Below, piece after piece: positions 1 through 10,700 of a stretch of 64,000 nt of DNA (its first letter is position 1; every line of letters starts with the position of its first letter). The stretch covers positions 2,106,428-2,170,427 of the forward strand of contig NC_018324.1 in NCBI RefSeq assembly GCF_000234665.1, written 5' to 3'. This stretch comes from Leishmania mexicana MHOM/GT/2001/U1103. Taxonomy: Eukaryota > Euglenozoa > Kinetoplastea > Trypanosomatida > Trypanosomatidae. A program made the translations under genes and the position numbers. The notes under the pieces are model-generated. The model had not been told where the DNA came from and did no database searches. It saw only the letters and a list, made by a program, of their open reading frames with translations.

Positions 1-891
1 CGTTTTTTTTTTTCGTGTGCGTGTGTGTGCGTGCTTTCTTCTCCACTCGCTTCGCGAATTTTTACCTTCCTTTTTTTTCGTCGTTCTTCGTGTGACTCAT
101 ACCATAGTAAACAGAAGCAAGAGAAGCAGCGAGACACACAGCGATAGAGAGACGATTTAGGCCCCTTTAGATCCGTTGTCAGCAACAGAGAAAAAAAACA
201 AATAAAGAAAGCGAGAGAGACAACCAACGCCAATAACAAAACAGCAAGAAACACCCTTTCCTCCTTCCTTGCTCAAGGTGTCCGTTCGCTGCCACGGTCC
301 ATGAGTTCAGCGCCACTCGGCACCCCCCCCCTCCTTCCTTTCCCCGCCGCCGCTCCTCCCATCATGCCAGGTCGCCACGGGGTGCATCCGCCTCGAGGTG
401 GCACTCCGGCTTCCCCACGCCGAGTGGTGGTGGTGGGGTGGGGGGAGGGGTTCTGGACTGTGTGTGATGCCACCACGCACTGAGGGGTGCGTCCCCTTCC
501 CTCACACCCGGTCGCCATTGGAGGATGAGCATGGCACAGCGGAAAAATACCAGGAGACAGGGAAGGCGAAATGAGTGGAAGAGAAGGGGAGAGGCTCCTG
601 TTCCGATCACAGAGCACACCACTTTCCCCGCTTCACGGCTGTGCGTTTCTGTATGGTTGCTGAAGTGCATATGGATGTGAAGCTGGGCATCCTTTTTTCG
701 CTTATTCTCATAGCAGCCGGGAAGACAATGTGTGAACGGCTGCAACGCTACGGATTCTTTGCGCACACCCAGTGAAGAGGGAAGTGCAACAGCTGCATGA
801 AGGGAGCCTACCACTTCAAGGCTCGTTGTACACCTGCTTCTTGCAATCACAGAAGTGCCTGCGCCGTGTGTGTGCAAGTGTGAGCTCTGCT
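1..891. other. Non-coding spacer downstream of the PAQR gene
   Basis: No convincing gene. Positions 1-90 hold T-rich and GT-rich runs. Positions 274-497 are one arm of the long inverted repeat, listed separately. The stretch just below 892 is presumably the 3' untranslated region of the PAQR gene. Longer open frames here are driven by the repeat and by low complexity. Confidence 0.75.
274..497 (+). repeat. Dispersed repeat, copy 1 (left arm of inverted repeat)
   Basis: These 224 bases match the reverse complement of 33849-34072 with no difference found by eye, including the nine-C run. The match decays just outside: two mismatches within about eight bases to the left, and divergence after 497. 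The element begins with a GGTGTCCGTTCGCTGCCACG stretch and contains G/T-rich and C-rich runs. The right flank (498-541) resembles the flank of the third copy near 41.3 kb, so the full family element is longer than the perfect arm. It may be a degenerate retroposon of the SIDER type, but I cannot confirm the family by eye. Confidence 0.9.
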
Positions 892-1905
892 TTACGCGCA
901 CTCACCGCCCACTCCGCGCGTTACGTGCCACATCTGAAAGGCGCCGATGCAGGTGAAATAGTGCACCACTGCAGCGCACAACACAAAGAAATGCCACAGC
1001 TGGTGGCTGTGCAGCCACACATCAAACCGACCCGGGTACCATCGCTCAGGGACTTTGAAGATGTAGATCACAATACCCACGCAGTACGTAACCAGCATGA
1101 GAAACATGCCCTTATACAGCGGCAAGGTCTGCTCGTTGGCGGGCAACCCAAAGAACATGTGAATCGTGGGGAGAATACCGATGGAGGTCAGGGAGGAGTA
1201 GAGAATCATGCGCGGCCAGTAGAACGTCTGAGTGTTGAAGAACGTGAAGAAGGGTCCCATCAAACCGAGAATACCCAGCAGCGTGATTGAGATGAGGTAC
1301 ACCGCCCGCACCACCGCTAAGCACGAGAAGAGGTAGAAAACGGGCGGGTAGAAACTGCCGACGATCATGGAGGTGATGCCGAAGTAGTCGATCGCAAGGG
1401 CGATGTTGTGCACCTGCTCAGAGTGGTGGGCGCTCAGCGTGTGGTAAACAGAGGATCCGCCGAGCATGACCATGCTGCCTAGCTGAAACACCGAGAAGAC
1501 AAGGTAGTCTTGCGTGCGGTGCAGGCCAAGGTTGAGTAGGATGTGGAGTGAGAGCACCAGCACGATGAGGAGACCCACCAGGTGGGTCCAAATACTGAGT
1601 GTCTCGTTGTGGAGGGCAAAGACGCTCTTGAAGCACTGCTTTGTGGTGTAGCCGGCTCGGTAGTATCTGAGGATGAACGGGTTACCCTTCAGCCATTCGG
1701 GAATCGAGCTCAGGTCATACAACGGGAGATCACGGCACCAGGTGGTCGTCGGCGGGCCCGGGTTGAAGCTCAGGCGACGATGTGCCGTCTCCAGCAGCTT
1801 GCTCGCTGCCTCTCCCACGTTCTTTGTAGTGATGGCCGCCGTCTTGGTCTGCGCGATATCGCGGCACCGCACACGCGCCTCGTAGCTTGTTAGTGTGTCG
1901 CCCAT
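892..1905 (-). CDS. PAQR / hemolysin III / adiponectin-receptor-like seven-TM protein
   Basis: Predicted 337-residue polytopic membrane protein of the progestin and adipoQ receptor (PAQR/HlyIII) family, whose members include zinc-dependent ceramidase-like receptors. Visible family signatures are an N-E-T-L-S-I-W-T-H-L-x-G block at residues 100-111, an SSVYH block with His155 before the first helices close, Asp173 in A-I-D-Y-F-G-I, and a final H-S-H-Q-L-W-H motif at 299-305. His155, His301 and His305 correspond to the expected zinc ligands. About seven hydrophobic segments lie between residues 107 and 325, after a soluble N-terminal domain of about 100 residues. The frame continues upstream only to a GTG. 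The ATG at 1905 lies ten bases after a CAG that ends a clean pyrimidine tract, which fixes the start. Ligand and cellular membrane are unknown. Confidence 0.9.
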   Translation of the reverse strand: MGDTLTSYEARVRCRDIAQTKTAAITTKNVGEAASKLLETAHRRLSFNPGPPTTTWCRDLPLYDLSSIPEWLKGNPFILRYYRAGYTTKQCFKSVFALHNETLSIWTHLVGLLIVLVLSLHILLNLGLHRTQDYLVFSVFQLGSMVMLGGSSVYHTLSAHHSEQVHNIALAIDYFGITSMIVGSFYPPVFYLFSCLAVVRAVYLISITLLGILGLMGPFFTFFNTQTFYWPRMILYSSLTSIGILPTIHMFFGLPANEQTLPLYKGMFLMLVTYCVGIVIYIFKVPERWYPGRFDVWLHSHQLWHFFVLCAAVVHYFTCIGAFQMWHVTRGVGGECA

Positions 1906-1912
1906 GTTTGCG

Positions 1913-1945
1913 CTGCAAGGGAAAGAGAAGGGAGGGGAAGGAACG
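1913..1945 (-). promoter_or_regulatory. Likely spliced-leader acceptor for the PAQR gene
   Basis: Read on the minus strand, a pyrimidine-rich tract of about 28 bases ends in TTGCAG, with the AG at 1914-1913, just ahead of the ATG at 1905. This is the classic trypanosomatid trans-splice layout. It excludes the longer non-ATG frame upstream. Confidence 0.6.
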
Positions 1946-2019
1946 ACAGAGGAGCAATGGCGTGCCTTGCGCTCCACCCGAAACCTGGCGCACCTGCCGG
2001 CGTGCAGTTGTTAGAATCG

Positions 2020-2043
2020 ATATATATATATATATATATATAT
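2020..2043. repeat. TA dinucleotide microsatellite
   Basis: About twelve consecutive TA units, followed by a run of nine Gs a few bases later. Simple-sequence spacer DNA. Confidence 0.95.
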
Positions 2044-3087
2044 TTGAGAGGGGGGGGGGAGCAGCAACGAAACAAGGAGCCTTCCCCACAAGGACGAACA
2101 GACACTGCGACGATGGTGAAGACCGCCAGTGGCGTTTAGGGAACTGAGTTGAACCTTCAATCGAGCACAGAAAGCAACAACAATAAAGAAGACGGTCTTG
2201 CGTTTTTGGAGAGAGCGTGCGTGCACCGGTGTGTGTGTGTGTGTGTGATTAGAATCGATTGTGACGACGACGGTGCCAGCGTGACACACAGAGATGGGAG
2301 GGAGGTGAGCCAGGAAAAAAAGAGAGCAAGAGGGAATCAAGCCCTGCAAGGGACGAGAACAAACTTTACAAGTACCCACAGCGACAACGACGCATCAACG
2401 CAATCGAACATATGCAGACGCAAAGCGCAAACGAAAAGAAAGGAAAAGAGAGCGTGTTAACGATTGCGGTGTGGAAAGCTTAGAGGGGAGACGCGCCGGC
2501 AAGGGCACTCGTGTGTGTGTGTGTGCGTGTCTCGTCTTCGGACAGCAAAATGATAGAGTACCGCGCAGAAGTGTGAGACGTTCTTCGAAGCAAAGAGCAG
2601 CAGCGGAGGAGACAAGCGGACGGAAGAACGAGTGAATAACTGGTGGATGCCTGTGGCACTCGTTTGTGATGCGTGATGCACAAACCGACGATATTGCGGG
2701 GAGGGGATAGAGCCCTGTCACGGTCGTCGAGTGACATGTGTGAGTCAGGTGAGCGGCAGAGGAGAACAAAAGAGGAAAGGGAGGAGGGGGAGGGGAGACG
2801 GTGAGAGGTAGCGTCATGCGCACAACAGAATGTTCGAAAGCTCAGCAGAGGACCAGCCACAGCGATGCTTACGCGTCTTCAACGACAAACGTAGCGGGCT
2901 GAGGGTGCTACCGCGCCAAAGCCGTCATGGAGGGATTCATGTGTGGGATCGTTTCTTCCACTCACGTTCGTTTTTTTTTCGTGTGCTCCTTCACCGAAGT
3001 GCGTCATCCAAAAGCCCCGCGCACACGAGCTTAGAGGCGGCGAGACGTCCCCTAGTGGGAGGCTAGGGCGGCGTCCAGTGCACTCTT

Positions 3088-5061
3088 TCATTGAACTGCG
3101 CTGGACACTGCGTGCGATAGTCGGCTCCATGCAGCACACACCTCTGTACCGATCGTAGCACCAGTGCACGCGTGCTCGGCTTCGTCATCCTGAACGACCA
3201 TCAGCCGAGTCGGGCACGACAGGCGTACGAGGCTGCCTGCATCAACGGCAAGCCAGGAAGGGGCTGTGGCCGCGCTGTCGGTGTCACGGGGACGCTTCCG
3301 GCCTTCCAGGTGAAGCGGTGGCTCTCCTGAACCGGAGTGGTCTTGGTGATTTGCGCCGTGAACGTATAAGCATTCCGGCGGTGCCAACGAGCGCACCCAA
3401 CGGCAGAAGCGCGACTCCTCGATTGTTGCGCGCACCGTGGCGGCGTGCGCTTGTCGTGAATCAGGGATGATGATGAGAATCGACACGGCCGTCGTCGACG
3501 ACGCGCTTTCCAGCCATCGCAGCAGATGCGCAAAGGCTGCGGCAATGACCTCGTGGACGAACGGAGGGTTGCACTCCAGTCGCAGTAGGCGGTGCGGCTG
3601 CGACGCCAACGACGCCTCGGCAACGTCATCACCACTGGCGCAGGAAGCAGAGGGCTCTTCCGGAGCCCTGGCCACTCCACACGACGACCCCACGGCCGCA
3701 TCCGCTGCCGCGACGCACGCCGCCGCGTCACAGCAGGCGAAGAAGTTTCCAAGAGAGCCAAAGACAGCATCGGTGTCATGAAAGACAGAAAAGAAGAAGG
3801 GCCGCGTTGCGTTGAAAGGGCTGGCAAAGCACTCCACCGTGACGGTCGGGCGCTGGGACGAGAGCGAACCCTGGTGGTGGCGCTCAAACACGTCCATTAC
3901 CGGGGGTGGCACGGCGGCTTGCCAGCCCGACTCCTTTTCCATTCTGCCCCCACAGAGACCGTGGTAGCGCAACAGTAGACGCGCCAGAGCATGCAGGAAG
4001 CTGTCTGTTGTCGCCGACGTCTCCGCTGTCTGCCGAGCAACGTAGCGAGTATGCAGACGCAGCACGACGGCAGGACGTATGGGAATGCGAAGCCGAAGCG
4101 CCGCGCCACTCAGCACCGTCCACTCCACGCCCGACTGCTCGTGTGAAGCGAGGGCCTCACCTTGCGACGGCGTCGAGAGCGTGAGCCAGTCCCGCAGAGA
4201 TAGCCACTCGCTGCAGTCCACGGCCCTTCCCACCAGGTCGATGACAACGGCCGTCTCCGCCGATTCGCCGCTGCCGCCAGTCGACGCGGCAACGGACGAC
4301 AGCGCCGCCAGCAGATGCGCATCTCCGGTTTGCAGGTGTACCTTTACCTTCCACGGTCGCTCTCCAGCGTTATGGCCGTTGTGCATCCGCACGATCCCGA
4401 TGCGCTCCGCCAGCTGCTTGCGCACCGCGTAGAAGATGTAGGTCGCCTCGTCAGTCATCTGCCACGCCGCTTTGCGCTTCTGATTGAAGGAGGTGTCCAT
4501 CTTGTTGGCCACGCCGCACAGCTTGTTGAGCCAGAGGTCCAGCAGGTTTTTCGAGGCGTGGTGGGGTTCAATGGCCTCCAGTGCGGGCAGGAGTGCGTCG
4601 TGGTAAAAGGGCTCGGGAGTGGCGAGGCGGAGGTTCCTGACGGAGACGGAGCGGGAGGACGACGGCGCGCAGGTCTCTGCAGCAGCGTCCGCTGTGAATT
4701 CTGCAGGCTCCACTACACCGAGTATGTCACCCTGCACGTACTGCACCGCCACCAGGCGTAGACGCGTCGCGGTGGTGGTTGCTGCTTGCGACACTTCCAC
4801 GACATCCGCTTGCCGGCGAACGTCGAGAATGGGATGCACCCACTCCCGCGCCTGTTGAACGCACTCACGGTGCCGGACATCAGAGGAGTGTGCTATCGTC
4901 GCCGCGAGACTCTGGTGACCTTCAAAGATGGCGCTGGGTAGGAGTCCTTTGGCGTCCAATGAAGACGAGGCCGGCGGGCGTGCCTTGCAGAGTCGTTCGA
5001 GTTCCTCTTGCACGGCCAAGGCGGCTCTGTATCGAAGGATCTCTTCCAGCGCACTCTTCAT
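3088..5061 (-). CDS. PCIF1-family mRNA cap adenosine N6-methyltransferase
   Basis: Predicted 657-residue homologue of PCIF1/CAPAM, which methylates N6 of the cap-adjacent adenosine. The kinetoplastid homologue has been linked to the N6,N6-dimethyl group on the first nucleotide of the cap4 spliced leader. The catalytic NPPF tetrad is at residues 498-501. Upstream are the family blocks E-C-F-A-S-P-F-N (410-417) and D-T-D-A-V-F-G-S-L-G (429-438), and an N-terminal helical block around 176-222. An Ala/Ser-rich insert of about 45 residues separates the FGSLG block from NPPF. No WW domain is visible, unlike metazoan PCIF1. An ATG farther upstream in frame (5304) lies before the pyrimidine tract and acceptor, so I place the start at 5061. 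The protein is probably nuclear. Confidence 0.87.
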   Translation of the reverse strand: MKSALEEILRYRAALAVQEELERLCKARPPASSSLDAKGLLPSAIFEGHQSLAATIAHSSDVRHRECVQQAREWVHPILDVRRQADVVEVSQAATTTATRLRLVAVQYVQGDILGVVEPAEFTADAAAETCAPSSSRSVSVRNLRLATPEPFYHDALLPALEAIEPHHASKNLLDLWLNKLCGVANKMDTSFNQKRKAAWQMTDEATYIFYAVRKQLAERIGIVRMHNGHNAGERPWKVKVHLQTGDAHLLAALSSVAASTGGSGESAETAVVIDLVGRAVDCSEWLSLRDWLTLSTPSQGEALASHEQSGVEWTVLSGAALRLRIPIRPAVVLRLHTRYVARQTAETSATTDSFLHALARLLLRYHGLCGGRMEKESGWQAAVPPPVMDVFERHHQGSLSSQRPTVTVECFASPFNATRPFFFSVFHDTDAVFGSLGNFFACCDAAACVAAADAAVGSSCGVARAPEEPSASCASGDDVAEASLASQPHRLLRLECNPPFVHEVIAAAFAHLLRWLESASSTTAVSILIIIPDSRQAHAATVRATIEESRFCRWVRSLAPPECLYVHGANHQDHSGSGEPPLHLEGRKRPRDTDSAATAPSWLAVDAGSLVRLSCPTRLMVVQDDEAEHACTGATIGTEVCAAWSRLSHAVSSAVQ

Positions 5062-5599
5062 TGACGCCGAGGATGTGATGGAGGCGCGTGAGGAGGGCGT
5101 GAGCGTGGAGCGTGCGGCGCGCAATCTCCTGTGGCGCTGGTTTGTGTGTTCTGTCACGGCGCAGGCGTGCGCAAGAATCGCGGGGGAAAAAAGAGAAGAG
5201 GGAAGGGGGGGGGGTGACAGGGAGGATGTGCGCCGATGAGCGAAAATTGTGACGGAGAGCGAGGCCAAAAAGGAGCGCACCGCGCGTGTACCCTTCGAAG
5301 ACATCGAGGTAGGCACCTGTCGAAGGTGAATGAGGGGAGGCTACAAGAGGCAGTACGTCGTTCGCAGCGAACCCCATCGTTTCGAGCGATCTCTTCGGCA
5401 CACTGCCCCCTGCCCCCTGCCCCCCTCCTCCTCGAAAAAAAAATGAAGTATGCGCAATGCATTCGTGAGCGAACAACGCGAGACGCGGCAGCGCCAACAG
5501 CATACACACACACAAGAAGGGGCATACGCATATGTCCACTGATGAAGCGGTGACACGTAAAAGACAACCCCCCCTGTGTCGCACGAGCCTGAATGCATC
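5062..5599. other. Spacer between the cap-methyltransferase and PSTK genes
   Basis: Contains the acceptor region of the downstream gene (listed), the 3' untranslated region of PSTK, a C-rich block near 5404-5432 and a CA run near 5504-5514. No gene. Confidence 0.75.
5151..5230 (-). promoter_or_regulatory. Likely spliced-leader acceptor for the cap-methyltransferase gene
   Basis: The minus strand carries a long pyrimidine tract (about 5225 to 5172). The first AG after it is at 5152-5151. The next in-frame ATG is at 5061, giving a 5' leader of roughly 90 bases. The upstream in-frame ATG at 5304 would be removed by this splice. Confidence 0.5.
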
Positions 5600-6961
5600 C
5601 TACCGTGACGTGGGGAGGACTTGACTCTCAAATTCTCGCCAGAGGTCTAGAAGATGCTGCTGGAACTGCTGAATGACATACTCCTGAATGCCATCGATGC
5701 CACCGCCGAGCAAATCAATGGCGACCGTGCCCGTCAGTTCGTTTTTGGCGGCACTCAATTGTCGTAGCTGCACCTTGAACTGCTGTGCGGCCTCTTTTTT
5801 GGCGACTGCAATCCTCTTGCGGAATAGGGCCGCTCGCGGCGGCGAGGATGCGTCGTCAGTTCCATACGCTTTCTGCTGATTCCGCTGGTGAAGGAACGCG
5901 TGGACGACGCCCCGAAGCTGCAGGTCCAGCTGATGGGTGTGAGATTCGACAGCCTCGGCGGCACGCTGGAGACGCGTGGTCTCATCCATCTGCCCGTCGT
6001 CGCGTAGCCGTTGAGGCCGAGAGCGGGCGATGTTCTGGCACTGCTTTTGGCACGCGTCCCACGCCTCAGGCCGCTGTAGCGCCACGTCAAAGAAACCCGC
6101 TGCCGTTTCTGATACTAAGGCTGGACAAATCTCCTCCGCCTCAGCACCTTGCGTGGCATGCACCAACAGCCCCCAGGGCTGGGTCGTTGCAGTCCACTGC
6201 CACCCATTCCAGTGACAGGGCTCCCACACCGCGTGGTCCACAAGGTCAGCGGTCGCGTAGCAGTGATCGAACAAGGCATCCATAGAGCAGATTACCGGCG
6301 GTGGCACCCAAGCAGATGCGCATGCCTGCTCTTTGCCGGACCCTTCTCGAGGATCACGACGCTGTGCATTGCGTGCGAGGCAGACAGCCAGCGGCGTCGC
6401 AAAGCGGAGCTCGAAAAGTACAATGAGGGTCTGCCGCGACTGCGCCGCGGCTGTTGGGTCTTCGTGCGGCCACTGGAGAGAATACTCTTCGCTTTCCAGG
6501 GTGCGGCACATTTGATAATAGCGCTCTCGCATGCTCCGGTAGTGCATGTTGTCTTCCACAAAGACCATGGGGACGACCGCGTTCTCCGTCGCATCGCCGT
6601 CGACGGTGTCCACAATACACGTGCGCAGCGCCGACCGAGTCAGTTCCAGCAGCCGCCTCGTGGCTCGCCTCCAAAGTCGCGGGCTAAACTTACGCTCCCC
6701 CGCTGAGGCAGCTGGGTCTTTCTCGTGCACCGTCGCCGCTTCAAGATCTGCGAGCACCTTATCGAGTTGCAGCACAGCGCACATGCGACCGTGACAGCGC
6801 CCACCGAAGAGTGGCACTATTCCCGAGACGGTATCGCGTTGAACGACGTGGCGCTGCGCAGCGGCGAGAAAAGTGGACTTTCCAGCAGCCGGGATTCCGG
6901 TGACCAAGAAGAGGAGCGCTGACGGGTGCGGCGACAACGGAGACGACGGAGCATGTGCCAT
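5600..6961 (-). CDS. PSTK: L-seryl-tRNA(Sec) kinase (O-phosphoseryl-tRNA synthesis)
   Basis: Predicted 453-residue PSTK, which phosphorylates Ser-tRNA(Sec) so that SepSecS can convert it to Sec-tRNA, the archaeal/eukaryotic selenocysteine route. The P-loop G-I-P-A-A-G-K-S is at residues 22-29 and an L-D substrate-site motif is at about 66-67. The family-typical E-D-N-M-H-Y-R-S-M-R block at 136-145 is followed by a Y-Q-M-C-R helix, and then by an L-x-x-x-x-A-R-N-A-Q-R block near 191-201. The C-terminal part is helical and longer than in mammals. The frame stays open to an ATG at 7174, but that ATG sits between a pyrimidine tract and its first AG. The ATG at 6961, directly before the P-loop domain, is therefore preferred. 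Confidence 0.88.
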   Translation of the reverse strand: MAHAPSSPLSPHPSALLFLVTGIPAAGKSTFLAAAQRHVVQRDTVSGIVPLFGGRCHGRMCAVLQLDKVLADLEAATVHEKDPAASAGERKFSPRLWRRATRRLLELTRSALRTCIVDTVDGDATENAVVPMVFVEDNMHYRSMRERYYQMCRTLESEEYSLQWPHEDPTAAAQSRQTLIVLFELRFATPLAVCLARNAQRRDPREGSGKEQACASAWVPPPVICSMDALFDHCYATADLVDHAVWEPCHWNGWQWTATTQPWGLLVHATQGAEAEEICPALVSETAAGFFDVALQRPEAWDACQKQCQNIARSRPQRLRDDGQMDETTRLQRAAEAVESHTHQLDLQLRGVVHAFLHQRNQQKAYGTDDASSPPRAALFRKRIAVAKKEAAQQFKVQLRQLSAAKNELTGTVAIDLLGGGIDGIQEYVIQQFQQHLLDLWREFESQVLPTSR

Positions 6962-7702
6962 ACGTGCGCACGCAGAGACACACGCACACACAAGCAGTAG
7001 GCTAAGAAGGACACCAGCGTGACGCTGTCCATGTGGCCACAACGGCACACAAAGCCCCGCCCCCCAACAAAACACTGTAACAAAATGCCCCTGCTTCGGC
7101 AGGGACACCGGCACACTCGCACTGAGACAAGGCAACGCCGTGCACAGCGGTGGGAGGAAGGGCCTCAGAGACATGCGAGAGGGAGAGGGCAGTCAGTGGG
7201 ACAAAGGTGTCGAGAAGGGCAGGAGGGGCATGTCAAGCGACCAGCACGCAAAAGAAAAACAGCGTGCATGTGGGAGGGGTAACAGGCGAGCGAAAAAAAA
7301 GAGGATCATTCACATTCGCACCACACACACTCTTTGCCCCGTTCCCGTTGGCGGAGATGAACAGGAGGGCGAGTGCGCTCTAAGCGATTGTGTGCCACTT
7401 GACAGCTGGCAGAGAAGAAGTCCCCGTCATTTGAGGGATACCGCGTTCACCCGGAATGGCGACTGAGGCGCGCTCGAGAGCCAAACCCAACCGCGCAAAA
7501 TCGAACACACCCCCAAAAGATGCGACGCTTTTTTTACGTGCATATAAGCCGCCTTCGGCTTCTAGCAAAGAAGGTGACCACACACGCACGCACGCATCAT
7601 GGAATGGCAAGCAGATATTCCCCCCCCCCACGCACAGAGCAAATGCTGCCATTCTATTTTTGAAGTGAGTAACGCCTGCTGCGCGTGTACTGTAACGACG
7701 TC
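6962..7702. other. Spacer upstream of PSTK
   Basis: Carries the PSTK acceptor near 7164-7196 and the 3' untranslated region of the large unknown gene to the right, with a C run at 7620-7629. No gene. Confidence 0.75.
7164..7196 (-). promoter_or_regulatory. Likely spliced-leader acceptor for PSTK
   Basis: On the minus strand a C/T tract runs from about 7190 to 7176, and the first AG after it is at 7165-7164. This lies downstream of the in-frame ATG at 7174, so the mature mRNA would start translation at 6961. Confidence 0.45.
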
Positions 7703-10700
7703 TTACGACCGCATGCGTCGGCAGGTAAAGAGGATGCTGATGCGTGCGGTGCGCAGGTTGCGCTCATGTATCTCCGCTTGTGTTTCACTCAGGCCGTTAA
7801 GTCGGATACGCCGCTCTCCTTCGAGGTTTGTCCTGCTGTCTGCCTGATTGAGCGCGTGGTCCTCCTGCTCTCGGCTCAGTCGATCTGTCAGCTGTGCAAG
7901 GTACAAACGCAGATTCACGTCTGTCAATCGCTCTTGCACCTGAAAGATTCGCGAAGCGTCTGAAAAGGAAATCAACTCTGACTCTCTTTCCGCGTGCCTC
8001 TTCACAGCAGAGGTCCCCGCGTCTGCACCGTCATCCTCCTGCGAGGGAGCGGCGTGCGAGCCGCGAGGATGGATCCACACTCCCTTGTTGTCGCGGATCT
8101 TTGAGAAGAGTAGCAGGCGCTGCGCAGTCACCTCAGTGGCCTCTTGCACCGGGATAGAGTTCAAATAGCCTATTCGCATCACAATGGAAGTAGTAACCAG
8201 CTCTCGCCAGATAGAGTACCAAACGGACGGCGCGATCCACCGCTGATACTGCTTCAGCAGCCCACACGCTAGCTCCATCTGGCTTACCCATCGCGCACGG
8301 AAGGCTGGGTTAGCGGAAGTCGACGAATCCTTGTAGAGTAGGGTAGCCATGAACTTCATCGCTGAGAAGACATCCCTTACGGCAAGGTTGCACCGCAGAA
8401 TCACCGCCTTCTTTGTCGTTTCCGGCTCCCAGTAGATTAGCGAGCGTGCAGACGGCCCCGATTCCGCGAGGACCTGCTCGCAGTACTCTAGCTCCGCTTC
8501 CGTCCCAATAATGCTCGAATCTTCCATTGCTTGCGCGCTCATGGATATGACAAAGTGCCGCTTGACGTACGTATGCATGACTCTCAGATACTTGTCGATG
8601 GGTGCACTCTGCAGAAAAGTCGAGGCGACGGCGCACGAAATCTGCCAGATAAGTACCGCCCACACGAGGTGTCGCAGTTCGACCTCACTCTCGGACAGCC
8701 ACCTCTTCTCTCCCTGCACTGTGAATTCGTATTCTTTGTACTCTAAACGGTCTAAAGCCAAGCGGCTCACCATGATCAAAATCTGGTGCGCCAGGTCACG
8801 GCTTGCGCGTGAGTGCGCAAAACGCTCGGCAAGGGCACGATAGATGTACAACGTCATGCTCAAGATGGACTCACGTTTTTTCCACGATAGGAACGCGATC
8901 TGGTCCTCTCTAGCGCACGCATCCAGCGCGGCTGCCGCCACAGTAAGACACGACTCGTCGTTGATTGATAGGATGCAAATGTGGTGCAGGAGGTGCGTCA
9001 GCTTCGGAAGCAACGAGCTGCGCAGCTTTTTCTCAGCTTCGTAGCGCTCCGTGTTGGATGGTGACTCTTGCAACGCCATTTGCGAAGCTTCACGAACCGT
9101 GTCAACCGTTTTCTCCATTGAGTCAAAAATGTTCGGCAGCTCGTCCAGCGTCATGTTGACTGTGAGCGCCATCGACAAAGCGGAGTCGAACGCTCGTACA
9201 ACGACCAACTTTGTGTGAAACCCGAAGGACAGTCCGGACCCGACACCCGTAAGCCGCCGCTGATGGTGGCGAGATGGAAGTATCCGCTGCACAACTCCCA
9301 AGGAGGACAGGACTACCTTCCGCGCGCTCTCATCTGCGTCACGGAACGGCGGCGCGTCTTCTGATACCGCGCTTGATTTCAGCATGTTTTTGTGGCTTGC
9401 ATACCAGCGATGAAGCATGGCAATGCTGCGGTTCACAGTGGCCGGCAGCGCACGGTGGTCGCCTATCGAGTCCATGAAAATGGCAAAGTCCGACATGAAA
9501 GCAGCAGCGATGGAGGCGACATCAGCGCGTGCCGCGGCACTCAGATCTTTTAGGAGTGTAAGCGCCACGAGTAGCTTCATGGTAATCCAGCTTAGCTGAA
9601 GGCTCTTCTTCTCTCCCATGACACCATCCACGATCACCGTTTCAGCTGTTGTGTCAGAAGACATCCCACCGGCTACGCTTGCTGCCTGCGACTTCCACTG
9701 GGAGCTTTGGATGATGGACGAAACGTTCCGCAGCTGCACACCAACAATGCGCTGCATACGACGTGCGGAGCGCAAAGACAGTTCAACCAGCTCACTTGAT
9801 GCACCGTGACGGTTCGCTTTTTGTTCGTGCAGCTGTAAGCAGTACACGATGGCGCACTCCACAATGTGCATACGCAGGATTAACTCATCCGTTGGAAGGC
9901 CCTCCAACGCTATTGCTGCACCGCATCTTTGGTCTGGCAAATTCGTCCTCGCAAAACCGCTGCGGCACTTCTGGGGGACAGACGTGGCCGGTGCGACAGC
10001 CGCGGAGGAGCAGGCGGACGATGGATCAGCAAAGAACTTCTCCAGCGCTCGCAAAAGGGAGTTTGTGGCGTTGCCTGTGGTGGCCTTCGCCTCCTCCACC
10101 CGTGTCCACTCGGCAGTGACGTCGTTTTCATCTGCCATGTCTTCCGATTCCTCGCCAACGTGGCTTACGCTCACGTTATCTGCACGGGTCACGACGGAAA
10201 GCATTTGTCGGATGCGATACGACGAATCGAGTGTTCTCAGCGAGGGGGTCGTGTCTACCTCAAGTGCTCTGAAGTACTCTCGTATCAGAGGCTCCGTGCA
10301 CTCTAGCGCGGCACTGAAAAGATCGTCGTTGAAGCGTAGATCACACAAACCGGTGGAGTAATGTGCGAGCAGCATGAGGCGCCTGTTCGGGTCCATGGAC
10401 CCAAGCAGAGACACTTCTCGCTCAGTCTTCCCGCTTCTTTCAATTTCGTCTCTGCGTCGCTCCTCGGCAATGCGCAGCGCGCTGCGCATTGCCGTGTAGG
10501 CGGTTGGCGCCCACGCCTTTTCGCGGCCTGTCACGATTGATATGATGAAGAGCCACTCGTACGGGGAGAGTTGTCGCACTGCCAGGATCTTCTCTGTGTG
10601 ACGTAGCAGGCTCAGGTTCGACAGAGCTCCACGCAGCGCCGTACAGGCGAAGGCGGAGTACAGTGTTTCGTGACTCACTGGTGGCGAAAAGTCGAGCAGC

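Larger units (their letters stand above)
1906..3087. other. Spacer between the PAQR and cap-methyltransferase genes
   Basis: Holds the splice-acceptor region of the PAQR gene at its left end and presumably the 3' untranslated region of the gene starting at 5061. Simple repeats are a TA run at 2020-2043 followed by a G run, GT runs near 2230-2247 and 2513-2528, and purine-rich blocks around 2755-2805. No supported gene. Confidence 0.8.

Noticed and set aside
362..901. 179-codon minus-strand frame at the left edge
   Set aside because: Its C-terminal third is the translated dispersed repeat, which reappears at 33.8 kb in unrelated context.
1906..1977. Longer N-terminus for the PAQR protein
   Set aside because: It would start at GTG and lies upstream of a clear splice acceptor; the same reasoning removed N-terminal extensions of several other frames.
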